Source of the DNA: an uncultured Bacteroidia bacterium
GTDB taxonomy: Bacteria > Bacteroidota > Bacteroidia > Bacteroidales > Prolixibacteraceae
Direction: 5' to 3'
Length of the DNA: 49,173 nt
NCBI GenBank assembly: GCA_903907075.1
Contig: CAIVMQ010000012.1
Span: forward strand, 1 to 49,173
The translations under genes were made by a program, and so were the position numbers. Each line of letters begins with the position of its first letter. Position 1 is the stretch's first letter. Shown piece by piece: positions 1-7,875 of the stretch. Under the pieces are notes generated by a model. That model had not been told where the DNA came from and searched no databases. It saw only the letters and a list, made by a program, of their open reading frames with translations.

Positions 1-1
1 A

Positions 2-1780
2 GCCGCGGCTGATGAAGATTTTGACTGGGATGCCTTCGAAGGTACCAAGTCGGTAAACAGTGCAGCTACTAAAACAGAGATGACACTGATGTACGACAAT
101 ACCCTCTCTATCCTTCAGGAAAAAGAGGTTGTCGATGGCAAAGTAATCTCGATGAACAAACGCGAAGTTGTTGTTGACATCGGTTACAAGTCAGACGGAA
201 TTGTTTCTGTAAATGAATTCCGTTATAACCCTGCCCTTAAAATTGGAGATCTGGTAGAAGTTTATGTTGAAACCCTCGAAGATAAAAAGGGACAGCTTAC
301 CCTTTCTCACAAGAAAGCCCGTGCAATGCGTAGCTGGGATCGTGTTAACGCAGCACTGGAAAATGACGAAATTATTACCGGTTTCATCAAATGTCGTACT
401 AAAGGCGGTATGATCGTTGATGTATTCGGAATTGAAGCCTTCTTACCGGGATCACAGATCGATGTGAAACCAATTCGTGACTACGATATTTATGTGAATA
501 AAACGATGGAATTCAAAGTGGTTAAAATCAACCATGAGTTCCGTAACGTTGTTGTTTCGCATAAAGCCCTTATCGAAGCCGAGCTTGAACAACAGAAGAA
601 GGACATTATCTCTAAACTTGAAAAAGGACAGGTTCTTGAAGGAACTGTTAAGAATATCACCTCTTACGGAGTATTTATTGACCTTGGCGGTGTAGATGGA
701 TTGATTCACATCACCGATCTTAGCTGGGGCCGTGTAGCTCATCCGAATGAAATTGTACAACTTGATCAGAAGATTAATGTTGTTATTCTTGATTTCGATG
801 ATGACAAAAAACGTATCGCCCTTGGCCTTAAACAATTATCGGCACATCCGTGGGATAACCTTAGCGCAGAGCTTAAAGTTGGCGATGTAGTTAAAGGTAA
901 AGTTGTTGTTATGGCCGATTATGGCGCATTTATCGAAATTGCAGCAGGCGTTGAAGGGTTGATCCACGTATCAGAAATGAGCTGGTCACAACATCTTCGT
1001 TCTGCTCAGGACTTCCTTAAAGTTGGAGATGAAGTAGAAGCAACAATTCTTACCCTTGATCGTGACGAACGTAAGATGTCACTTGGTATCAAACAGATGA
1101 AGAGTGATCCATGGGATAAGATTGAAGCTAAATATGCAATTGGCTCTAACCATGTAGCTCGTGTGCGTAACTTCACCAATTTTGGTGTTTTTGTTGAAAT
1201 TGAAGAGGGCGTTGATGGTCTTATTCATATCAGTGATCTAAGCTGGACTAAGAAGATCAAGCATCCTTCAGAGTTTACCTCTATTGGTGCCGAAGTTGAT
1301 GTTCAGGTTTTGGATATCGACAAAGATAATCGTCGCTTAAGCTTGGGTCACAAACAACTTGAAGAGAACCCATGGGATGTATTTGAAACCATCTTTACTG
1401 TTGATTCAATTCATGAAGGTACAGTAATTGACCTGTTTGATAAGGGTGCTGTGATCTCATTGCCTTATGGTGTTGAGGGTTTTGCAACTCCACGTCATCT
1501 GGTAAAAGAAGACGGTTCAAATGTCAAAATGGATGAAAAGCTCGATTTCAAGGTGATTGAATTCTCTAAATCGGCTAAGCGTATCATCCTTTCTCATTCA
1601 CGTGTTTACGAGGATACTAAGAAATCTGAAGAGTCAACTAAGAAGAAAGCGGCACCTAAATCAGCCCCTAAAGCTGCTAAACAGGTGAAGGATACTTCTG
1701 AAAAGACGACTTTGGGAGATATCAGCGAATTGGCTGCCTTGAGAACTCAGATGGAAGAGAATGAAAAAAATGACAATTAA
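2..1780 (+). CDS. rpsA: 30S ribosomal protein S1 (5' end outside window)
   Basis: RNA-binding ribosomal protein that helps the 30S subunit capture mRNA. The reading frame is open from base 2, and the residues before the first internal Met (at base 80) include an acidic DFDWDAFEG stretch typical of Bacteroidota S1 N-termini. The gene therefore begins upstream of the window and Met at 80 is not the true start. Six S1 (OB-fold) repeats are visible, with core motifs such as GVFIDLGGVDGLIHITDLSW, GAFIEIAAGVEGLIHVSEMSW and GVFVEIEEGVDGLIHISDLSW. Repeats 3-5 are the most canonical; repeats 1, 2 and 6 are more diverged, as expected. The C-terminus is a Lys/Ala-rich linker followed by an acidic tail. 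A strong UUCG-loop hairpin lies 55 bases after the stop. Confidence 0.97.
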   Translation, partial: AAADEDFDWDAFEGTKSVNSAATKTEMTLMYDNTLSILQEKEVVDGKVISMNKREVVVDIGYKSDGIVSVNEFRYNPALKIGDLVEVYVETLEDKKGQLTLSHKKARAMRSWDRVNAALENDEIITGFIKCRTKGGMIVDVFGIEAFLPGSQIDVKPIRDYDIYVNKTMEFKVVKINHEFRNVVVSHKALIEAELEQQKKDIISKLEKGQVLEGTVKNITSYGVFIDLGGVDGLIHITDLSWGRVAHPNEIVQLDQKINVVILDFDDDKKRIALGLKQLSAHPWDNLSAELKVGDVVKGKVVVMADYGAFIEIAAGVEGLIHVSEMSWSQHLRSAQDFLKVGDEVEATILTLDRDERKMSLGIKQMKSDPWDKIEAKYAIGSNHVARVRNFTNFGVFVEIEEGVDGLIHISDLSWTKKIKHPSEFTSIGAEVDVQVLDIDKDNRRLSLGHKQLEENPWDVFETIFTVDSIHEGTVIDLFDKGAVISLPYGVEGFATPRHLVKEDGSNVKMDEKLDFKVIEFSKSAKRIILSHSRVYEDTKKSEESTKKKAAPKSAPKAAKQVKDTSEKTTLGDISELAALRTQMEENEKNDN

Positions 1781-1835
1781 TCAAAAATTGATCGTATATT
1801 CGTATTAACGTTATTACTACTTGAAGGTTTTTGTG

Positions 1836-1863
1836 TTAGGATCCATCTTCGGATGGATCCTAA
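1836..1863 (+). terminator. hairpin after rpsA
   Basis: A perfect 12-bp inverted repeat (TTAGGATCCATC / GATGGATCCTAA) closed by a TTCG tetraloop. No long T-run follows, so it may be a terminator or a 3' mRNA-stabilising hairpin for rpsA. Confidence 0.6.
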
Positions 1864-1925
1864 TTAAAATAGATTTCTAAGAAGTAGAGATTTTAAAATC
1901 GTTAATTTGATTTAAATTTATTGGT

Positions 1926-2282
1926 ATGAATTTCATTATTCAGAAGGAGTCAAATTTTTCCGCGATAACAGTAGCCAAGGATCGCCTCGACAGTTCAATT
2001 TCCCCTGAATTAAAGGGGGAACTTTTACAGATGTCAAATCAGGGAGTCTCGAATATTATTCTTAACCTTAAGAAGTGTGAATATTGTGATTCTTCAGGGT
2101 TAAGTGCGATACTGGTTGGTAACCGGTTGTGTGAGGATACCGAAGGGACTTTTATCCTTTGTAACCTATCTCCGGGTGTGGAGAAAATGATAAAAATGGC
2201 AATGCTTGACTCTATACTGCTTATTGCTCCCGGTCTTCCTGAGGCCGAACGATTATTGATCAAGAAATCTGAAATACAATAA
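1926..2282 (+). CDS. STAS-domain anti-sigma factor antagonist-like protein
   Basis: Small (118 aa) single-domain STAS protein of the SpoIIAA/RsbV type. These proteins bind a partner switch kinase or anti-sigma factor, with binding controlled by phosphorylation of a Ser/Thr. The conserved loop CDSSGLSAIL is present at residues 54-63, with Ser56/Ser57 as candidate phosphosites. The length matches the family. No kinase or phosphatase partner is encoded nearby, so the pathway is unknown. It sits between rpsA and rnz, a neighbourhood commonly seen in Bacteroidota. Its stop codon overlaps the first base pairs of a strong terminator, so it ends a transcript separate from rnz. Confidence 0.88.
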   Translation: MNFIIQKESNFSAITVAKDRLDSSISPELKGELLQMSNQGVSNIILNLKKCEYCDSSGLSAILVGNRLCEDTEGTFILCNLSPGVEKMIKMAMLDSILLIAPGLPEAERLLIKKSEIQ

Positions 2283-2319
2283 GATAAAAACCCCGCCTAT
2301 TTGGCTGGGTTTTTATCTT
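2281..2319 (+). terminator. intrinsic terminator after the STAS gene
   Basis: 12-bp stem AAGATAAAAACC / GGTTTTTATCTT with an inner GC-rich extension. It starts within the stop codon of the STAS gene. The T-run is inside the 3' arm. Confidence 0.8.
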
Positions 2320-2342
2320 ATTTAAGATCCGATTTCTTCGGG

Positions 2343-2350
2343 TATGTTTG
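2343..2350 (+). promoter_or_regulatory. putative -7 element for rnz
   Basis: TATGTTTG matches the Bacteroidota -7 consensus TAnnTTTG. It lies 14 bases before the rnz ATG, giving a very short leader. No clear -33 TTTG is present. Confidence 0.4.
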
Positions 2351-2364
2351 AATAATCTCATCGC

Positions 2365-3363
2365 ATGCTTAATTTCTCTGTTACAATCTTAGGTAGTAAC
2401 TCTGCCATTCCAACCTTTAAAAGATTTTCTACCTCTCAGGTTGTTACTCACAATGAGAAAACATACCTTATTGACTGTGGCGAAGGGGCTCAAATACAAT
2501 TACGCAGATTCGGATTTAAAGTGGGAAAGATCAATCATATCTTTATTTCCCATCTTCATGGAGATCATATTTTTGGACTTCCAGGTTTAATTTCAACAAT
2601 GGCTCTTGGCGGAAAAAAAGGGGAACTTCATATTTATTCCCATTCTGACTTAAAGGGAATGATGGATCCATTATTGCTGTTTCTAAATGAATCAGACGAT
2701 TTTAAGGTGCTCTATCATCCATTAAACTTTCGTAAAAAAGCGATTGTCTATGAAGATTCGCGGTTGGTCGTTGAGTCATTTCCTTTAAAGCACCGGATTC
2801 CATGTTGTGGATTTCTTTTTAGAGAGAAAGAGCATGATTTACATCTGCGGGCAGATCAGATGGATTATTTCAAGATACCTGTCCGCGACCGTGTTGCATT
2901 AAAAGGAGGTGCGAATTATCGAAATACAGATGGAACCATTATCCCAAATGGTGATTTAACACTCCCCGCCAATCCAATACGCTCTTATGCGTTTTGCACT
3001 GATACCGTCCCTCGTAAACAAATTCTTCCGGCGATAACAGGGGTTAACTTGCTCTATCACGAGGCGACCTTCTGTGATGACTTAAAAGATCTTGCTTTGA
3101 AAACCTGCCATAGCACCGCCAAACAGGCGGCAGAGCTTGCATTAGAAGCTCGTGCAGGTAGATTAATTATAGGCCATTTTTCGAGCAGGTATAAAAATGA
3201 TAATCCCCTTATTGAGGAGGCCAGATCCATTTTCCCTAATACTTTCGTGGCTAATGACGGCGAGAGATTTGAAATTGAAGTGGAATATATTCTGATACAT
3301 ATATTCTCTCCGCTCACAAGCTATTCTTCATCAAAAAACTCCTTGTTAAAGTTAACCAGGTAA
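2365..3363 (+). CDS. rnz: Ribonuclease Z
   Basis: Metallo-beta-lactamase-fold endonuclease that trims the 3' ends of tRNA precursors lacking encoded CCA. This fits the tRNA-Asp genes in this window, which have no encoded CCA. The zinc motif HxHxDH is seen as H63-L-H65-G-D67-H68, preceded by IDCGEGAQ. Later His/Asp ligands lie in PLKHRIPCCGF, CTDT and GHFSSRY. The protein is 332 aa; bacterial RNase Z usually ends near residue 305-310, just after the motif here read as NDGERFEIE. The last 20-25 residues look non-homologous and are encoded across the 3' end of the convergent helicase gene, with a 43-base overlap. Confidence 0.95.
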   Translation: MLNFSVTILGSNSAIPTFKRFSTSQVVTHNEKTYLIDCGEGAQIQLRRFGFKVGKINHIFISHLHGDHIFGLPGLISTMALGGKKGELHIYSHSDLKGMMDPLLLFLNESDDFKVLYHPLNFRKKAIVYEDSRLVVESFPLKHRIPCCGFLFREKEHDLHLRADQMDYFKIPVRDRVALKGGANYRNTDGTIIPNGDLTLPANPIRSYAFCTDTVPRKQILPAITGVNLLYHEATFCDDLKDLALKTCHSTAKQAAELALEARAGRLIIGHFSSRYKNDNPLIEEARSIFPNTFVANDGERFEIEVEYILIHIFSPLTSYSSSKNSLLKLTR

Positions 3364-4745
3364 AGCTGTTCTGTTGGCCTTGTAAACGCAGTGTAGGCCC
3401 ATCTGAGATATTCGCGATCAATCATCTCTTCTGTTAAATATCCATGATCTATAAATACCGCTTTCCATTGACCACCTTGTGATTTATGACAGGTGAGGGC
3501 ATAGGAAAATTTGACTTGTAACGCATTGAAATATTCATTTTCCCGTATTTTCTCCCAGAGCGTTCTTTTATTGCGAATATCGGGATAATCCTGAGCAATT
3601 TCTTCAAATAGCCTCTTTTGGTCTGCCTGAGTAAGCGATGGGGCATCAATAGTTAACGTGTCAAGTATGATTTTACAATCAATCTCAACATCTTTAAAAT
3701 CAATAAAACGAAGCGTAACATTTACAAAATGAAATCCATACTTCTCTTCGAATTTCCGGATTTTGATAACCTCTGCAATATCACCATTGGCGATGAATCC
3801 AAGCTCTTCAGATTGCTTGGCCCAATGGTAATTGTTTTTCACGCTCATCACCAGGTCGCCTGTAGAGATTTGCTCTTCACGGTAGAGTACCGCACGTCGT
3901 ATCCCTTCGTTAAATTTATTTGCTCTTTTATTTGATCGGGTAACTACGATGGTTTCATCTACACCATATTTATGATAGCAACCGGAGATTTCTTCAATAA
4001 GGTCTGCACCTCCAATTCGCAAAATATCTTTAAATCCAGAGGTCCTTATTTTCCAATATCCCTGGTAAAAGTCATTGCTGAGTAGGTTGCGAATCATTGT
4101 TGCATTTTCCAAAATTCCAGATTTTGTGGCTTGCCTTACAACCTGAGTCAACTCGCACATCGTTACATCCAAATCGAAATATTTTAATTCTTCCTCCTCT
4201 AAGGCAGGGCTTATGCTGAAACCTACAGGTGGAAGTTGCGCCGTATCACCCGAGATAATAAGTCTGCATTTCTCACCCGACATAACATATTCAATTACAT
4301 CTGAGAGTAAGTAGCCAGAGCCAAAGATGTTATTTTCTTGGGGATGATTCGAGATCATCGAAGCCTCGTCGATGATGAATATGGTATTCTTGTGGAGGTT
4401 CCTGTCGAGAGCGAATTTGCCAACCCCATTCCCTGCCGATTGTTGACGGTAAATCTTTTTATGAATTGTAGTGGCTTGTTTTCCTGAATACCTGGAAAGA
4501 ACTTTTGAGGCTCTTCCTGTGGGGGCTAGTAAAACGGCTTTTATTTTTAAAAGATCCAGTACTCGAACAAGGGCACTTAATGCGGTAGTTTTTCCTGTTC
4601 CAGCATAACCCCTAAGAAGAAATACCTGATGCGAATTATCGCTGGTAATAAACACACCAGCTTTCTCGGCCATCTCTGTCTGACAATCTGTTGGATCGAA
4701 TTTGATCTCTTCAATAATTTGTTTTGAAATGTATCTTTCTAACAT
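3321..4745 (-). CDS. RecD-like ATP-dependent DNA helicase (AAA_30/UvrD_C_2)
   Basis: Superfamily 1 helicase of the RecD/Pif1 type, 474 aa. Walker A is GYAGTGKTT at residues 46-54 and Walker B is IFIIDEASM near residue 120. Motif III-like SGDTAQLPPVG and the C-terminal SYALTCHKSQGGQW (motif V/VI region), followed by YTAFTRP, are also present. It is much shorter than full RecD/RecD2, lacking the long N-terminal domains, and matches the compact stand-alone RecD-like helicases common in Bacteroidota. It is probably a DNA repair or recombination helicase; its partners are unknown. It is divergent from the DUF3822-rsmD pair and overlaps the end of rnz tail-to-tail. Confidence 0.9.
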   Translation of the reverse strand: MLERYISKQIIEEIKFDPTDCQTEMAEKAGVFITSDNSHQVFLLRGYAGTGKTTALSALVRVLDLLKIKAVLLAPTGRASKVLSRYSGKQATTIHKKIYRQQSAGNGVGKFALDRNLHKNTIFIIDEASMISNHPQENNIFGSGYLLSDVIEYVMSGEKCRLIISGDTAQLPPVGFSISPALEEEELKYFDLDVTMCELTQVVRQATKSGILENATMIRNLLSNDFYQGYWKIRTSGFKDILRIGGADLIEEISGCYHKYGVDETIVVTRSNKRANKFNEGIRRAVLYREEQISTGDLVMSVKNNYHWAKQSEELGFIANGDIAEVIKIRKFEEKYGFHFVNVTLRFIDFKDVEIDCKIILDTLTIDAPSLTQADQKRLFEEIAQDYPDIRNKRTLWEKIRENEYFNALQVKFSYALTCHKSQGGQWKAVFIDHGYLTEEMIDREYLRWAYTAFTRPTEQLYLVNFNKEFFDEE

Positions 4746-4791
4746 TGTGGCTCTTTTCCCCTTTTCGTTAGCAAAGGTTTGTCATTTTTTT

Positions 4792-4799
4792 TAAATTTG
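4792..4799 (+). promoter_or_regulatory. putative -7 element for DUF3822-rsmD
   Basis: TAAATTTG matches TAnnTTTG, 32 bases before the DUF3822 gene start in the divergent intergenic region. The -33 element is weak. Confidence 0.4.
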
Positions 4800-4831
4800 T
4801 AGCCATACGAACAAATTCATTGTAAATAAAA

Positions 4832-5683
4832 ATGCGTGATATCTGTTTTATTGACAAAACTTTTGATAGCACACAAACTCAGACCTATCATTTAACCATC
4901 CAGATTAGTCTGGATGGGTGTCTTATTGCGGTTCTGGATATTTCAAAAGGTAAGTATATCATGTTGAAAGGACATCATTTCTTCCTTAAACGTCCTCGTC
5001 TGCTGTTTAAACATCTAAGTGAGGTTTTTGATCAGGATGAACTATTTTCATCAACCTTTAAAAGTGTTGATATTTTATATGCGACGCGAAAATTCACACT
5101 GGTTCCTCAAACATTATATACCAGAGGCTCTTTGGATAAATTTCTGTGGTTTAACAATGTTCAAGAGAAAGGGCATGTAGTGATTAAAAATCTATTTCCC
5201 AAGGCCGGATCGATATGTATCTTTGATATTCCACAAAATTTAAAGGAGTATTTAGCCTTGAAATATCCAAAATCAGAGATTAAACATACCCTATTCCCAC
5301 TTGTTGAAGGGGCACTAAAACGAAATCTTTCATTCCCTCAACGGGTACAAGTACATCTAAATTTCTTTAAGGATAGTTTTGAATTGGTCGTTGTAAATGG
5401 ATCTATTTTAAGCGGATGTAATATTTTTTATTACAAGACAGAACGGGATATCCTCTATCATGTGTTGTTTACTTTTGATCAATTAAAGCTATCACCTGAA
5501 ACTACAGAAATGGTTTTTCATGGACAGATTCCTCAGGTTGCTCCTGTTTATCATTTGTTTAAAAAATATGTCAGACTTACCTCTTTTGCAAAACTCGATA
5601 CAACTTATCAGTACAGCTATACCTTTAGTCAACTACCCGAACATTATAATACATCACTCTTAAGTGCCTATAAATGCGAATAA
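4832..5683 (+). CDS. DUF3822 family protein
   Basis: 283-aa protein of unknown biochemical function. I recognise it as the DUF3822 type by sequence character and by its position directly before rsmD, an arrangement widely conserved in Bacteroidota. Actin/ASKHA-like character has been suggested for this family, but I see no decisive motif. There is no signal peptide or membrane segment, so it is probably cytoplasmic. Its 3' end overlaps the rsmD start by 10 bases, implying translational coupling and perhaps a shared role in ribosome biogenesis (inference). Confidence 0.8.
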   Translation: MRDICFIDKTFDSTQTQTYHLTIQISLDGCLIAVLDISKGKYIMLKGHHFFLKRPRLLFKHLSEVFDQDELFSSTFKSVDILYATRKFTLVPQTLYTRGSLDKFLWFNNVQEKGHVVIKNLFPKAGSICIFDIPQNLKEYLALKYPKSEIKHTLFPLVEGALKRNLSFPQRVQVHLNFFKDSFELVVVNGSILSGCNIFYYKTERDILYHVLFTFDQLKLSPETTEMVFHGQIPQVAPVYHLFKKYVRLTSFAKLDTTYQYSYTFSQLPEHYNTSLLSAYKCE

Positions 5684-6231
5684 TTGGAGGGGAATTTAAA
5701 AGTCGGATTTTTAAACCTGCAAAGAACTTTAAAGCACGGCCAACTACTGATTTTGCCCGTGAGAATCTCTTTAATATTCTTATTAACAGGTATGAATTTG
5801 AGAATAAGAAGGTGCTCGATCTTTTTAGTGGAACAGGAAGTATTACATTTGAATTTGCTTCGCGCGGTTGTGCGAATGTGACTTGTGTTGAGCTCGATAG
5901 ATTTCATTATCAGTTTATCTGTTCAGTGATTGAAAAGCTAGGAATTAAAGATCGAGTTAGAGCTTTTAATGCGGATGTCTTTAAGTTTATTGGACGGTCT
6001 ATGGATAATTATAACATGATATTTGCTGATCCTCCCTACGAATTGCCTCGGATCGCAGAACTTCCTGATCTTATTCTTAATAGTAATCTACTTCATCCAG
6101 AAGGATTACTTATTTTGGAACATGGCAAAACGAACGATTTTTCGGGTCATCCTTTGTTTCGGGAGTTACGAAAATATGGAAGTGTCCATTTCTCATTTTT
6201 TTCCCGATTAGTGGTTGACTCACACGAGTAA
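5674..6231 (+). CDS. rsmD: 16S rRNA (guanine(966)-N(2))-methyltransferase
   Basis: SAM-dependent methyltransferase that modifies G966 of 16S rRNA during 30S assembly. It is 185 aa, the usual length. The N-terminus MRIIGGEFKSR and RPTTDFARENLFNIL are family signatures. The SAM-binding motif is LDLFSGTGSITFE (about residues 47-59) and the catalytic motif is ADPPYELP (about 114-121), the N-methyltransferase DPPY type. Translation starts inside the end of the DUF3822 gene. Confidence 0.95.
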   Translation: MRIIGGEFKSRIFKPAKNFKARPTTDFARENLFNILINRYEFENKKVLDLFSGTGSITFEFASRGCANVTCVELDRFHYQFICSVIEKLGIKDRVRAFNADVFKFIGRSMDNYNMIFADPPYELPRIAELPDLILNSNLLHPEGLLILEHGKTNDFSGHPLFRELRKYGSVHFSFFSRLVVDSHE

Positions 6232-6295
6232 AAATGGGTGGTCTTTGCACTATTTATTGCTTTCGTCATTTTTAAATCTATTTGTTTCAGATGCA

Positions 6296-6325
6296 TTTGT
6301 AGTAACAAAAAATGGAGTATATTTG
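6296..6325 (+). promoter_or_regulatory. promoter of the tRNA-Asp cluster
   Basis: -33 TTTG (6296-6299), an 18-base spacer and -7 TATATTTG (6318-6325), a near-consensus Bacteroidota sigma-ABfr promoter. It lies about 60 bases before the first tRNA. Confidence 0.75.
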
Positions 6326-6386
6326 CAGCGCCTAATAAAAATGGGTATTTGACAAGAAGTTCTTAGTTTCCTGATAAGATAAAAAC

Positions 6387-6460
6387 GGTTTGGTAGTTCA
6401 GTTGGTTAGAATACATGCCTGTCACGCATGGGGTCGCGGGTTCGAGTCCCGTCCAGACCG
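6387..6460 (+). tRNA. tRNA-Asp (GTC), copy 1
   Basis: 74-nt cloverleaf. The acceptor GGTTTGG pairs with CCAGACC, followed by discriminator G. The anticodon stem is CATGC/GCATG with loop CTGTCAC, giving anticodon GTC. The T-arm is GCGGG-TTCGAGT-CCCGT. The 3' CCA is not encoded. Confidence 0.97.
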
Positions 6461-6480
6461 CTGTTTTTATATTGAATGTT

Positions 6481-6554
6481 GGTTTGGTAGTTCAGTTGGT
6501 TAGAATACATGCCTGTCACGCATGGGGTCGCGGGTTCGAGTCCCGTCCAGACCG
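6481..6554 (+). tRNA. tRNA-Asp (GTC), copy 2
   Basis: Identical in sequence to the copy at 6387, with a 20-base spacer. Same cloverleaf and anticodon GTC; no encoded CCA. Confidence 0.97.
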
Positions 6555-6578
6555 CTAACATTCAATTTCTCCTTATTT

Positions 6579-6652
6579 GGTTTGGTAGTTCAGTTGGTTA
6601 GAATACATGCCTGTCACGCATGGGGTCGCGGGTTCGAGTCCCGTCCAGACCG
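6579..6652 (+). tRNA. tRNA-Asp (GTC), copy 3
   Basis: Third identical copy, 24 bases after copy 2. It is followed directly by an intrinsic terminator, so the three are probably one transcript. Confidence 0.97.
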
Positions 6653-6653
6653 C

Positions 6654-6690
6654 AAAGCTTCAGAAGAAATTCTGAAGCTTTTGTGTTTTA
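6654..6690 (+). terminator. intrinsic terminator of the tRNA-Asp operon
   Basis: Perfect 12-bp stem AAAGCTTCAGAA / TTCTGAAGCTTT with a GAAA tetraloop, then a T-rich tract. It begins 2 bases after the third tRNA. Confidence 0.88.
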
Positions 6691-6804
6691 TTGGGGTTAT
6701 TCAAATGTCCTCAATGCCTTTGTTTGGTTAGCCCCTTTTTTGATCCACTGATTATGATAATGCAGAATTGATTTTTATTACCTTAGCACAGATAAATTCG
6801 TCGT

Positions 6805-7671
6805 ATGTTCGATAATTTAAATCAGCCCTATCCGTTTAATAATAATTTTAAACACAACGTAAAAACCATTGGATTGGTAGGGATGGGTTTTGTGCTTTTG
6901 GTGCTTTATTTTCAGCCGTTTGGAATTAACTTCCTTAAATCGGAACATGATGGTTATTTTGTTTTGGGAGCTGGAATTATGTGTGTCGCTAGCCTATTTG
7001 CCAATATGCTTATTCTGCCCGGAATTCTGCCCAAAGCTTTCAATCCCTCCAATTGGACTATTCGAAAGGAGATGATCTGGAATGTTTGGCTTTTTAGTAA
7101 TCTATTTGGTATTCTCTCATTTATGGCCTGGTTCGTTAATGAGATTCAATTTACCGAACTCCCTATTTTCAGAACAGGGGCGTTGGCCCTTTTACCCCTT
7201 GTATTACTTAATCTGATTAACTATAATCACTCCCTAAAAGATAAAATGGTGAGTGTCCTTGACAATAGTCGCAGACATCTGTTCGGAGATGAAAAGCCTT
7301 CCGTTATTTTAAAGCCTGCAGACTTGCATATTATTGCAGAGAATGGGAAGGATGTCTTTAATGCACGAATGGAGGATATACTGGTTTTCCACTCTTCAGG
7401 TAATTATGTTGAGATCTTTCTGATCGAAAAAGGTGTATGCCGAAAGAGACTCTTTAGACAGTCATTCGTAGTTGTAGAGCAATACTTAAATCAACATCCG
7501 GAATTCAGCAAGTGTCATCGTTGCTGGCTCGTTAACCTCGCTCGTATTGAAGCGCTGACAGGAAACTCAAAGGGTTATTTTTTGGAGATTGATAAGCTCG
7601 GTTTTCACGTTCCTGTATCTCGTAATAACATCACTATTTTCAGAAGTCTGATGGAAAACAGAATGGAATAG
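6805..7671 (+). CDS. Membrane-anchored LytTR-domain transcriptional regulator
   Basis: 288 aa. The N-terminal half has four predicted membrane segments (about residues 20-42, 50-72, 88-110 and 122-142). The C-terminal part (about 170-285) is a LytTR DNA-binding domain, recognisable from EDILVFHSSGNYVEIF, RQSFVVVEQYL and HRCWLVNLARIEAL. No receiver domain is present, so this is a one-component membrane regulator sensing an unknown envelope signal. Three phased direct repeats lie 25-80 bases after its stop codon and upstream of the flavoprotein gene, and are a likely target. The immediate upstream region has no clear promoter consensus. Confidence 0.9.
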   Translation: MFDNLNQPYPFNNNFKHNVKTIGLVGMGFVLLVLYFQPFGINFLKSEHDGYFVLGAGIMCVASLFANMLILPGILPKAFNPSNWTIRKEMIWNVWLFSNLFGILSFMAWFVNEIQFTELPIFRTGALALLPLVLLNLINYNHSLKDKMVSVLDNSRRHLFGDEKPSVILKPADLHIIAENGKDVFNARMEDILVFHSSGNYVEIFLIEKGVCRKRLFRQSFVVVEQYLNQHPEFSKCHRCWLVNLARIEALTGNSKGYFLEIDKLGFHVPVSRNNITIFRSLMENRME

Positions 7672-7695
7672 CTTCTGGTTTATTGTTTTTGACTG

Positions 7696-7750
7696 TGCAT
7701 TTCGTCCCGCGTAATAATGCATTTCGTCCCATAATCGTGCATTTGTGCCC
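7696..7750 (+). promoter_or_regulatory. three phased direct repeats, candidate LytTR operator
   Basis: TGCATTTCGTCCC at 7696-7708, the same 13-mer at 7718-7730, and TGCATTTGTGCCC at 7738-7750. The start-to-start spacings are 22 and 20 bases, about two helical turns. Spaced direct repeats on one DNA face are the known mode of LytTR-domain binding, and a LytTR gene lies immediately upstream. Confidence 0.6.
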
Positions 7751-7875
7751 TTTTTCTGCAGAATAACCCATTTTTTATTTTTTTGCCGATATAGTGCTTA
7801 TCCTTGTGTGAAATTATTAAATCAAGATCTGTGGTTTTTATCGGATCGGTCATTATTAAGTACTTAAATAGTTGC

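Noticed and set aside
6522..6731. 69-residue frame across the tRNA-Asp repeats
   Set aside because: It reads through tRNA copies 2 and 3 and the terminator; translation of tRNA sequence, not a gene.
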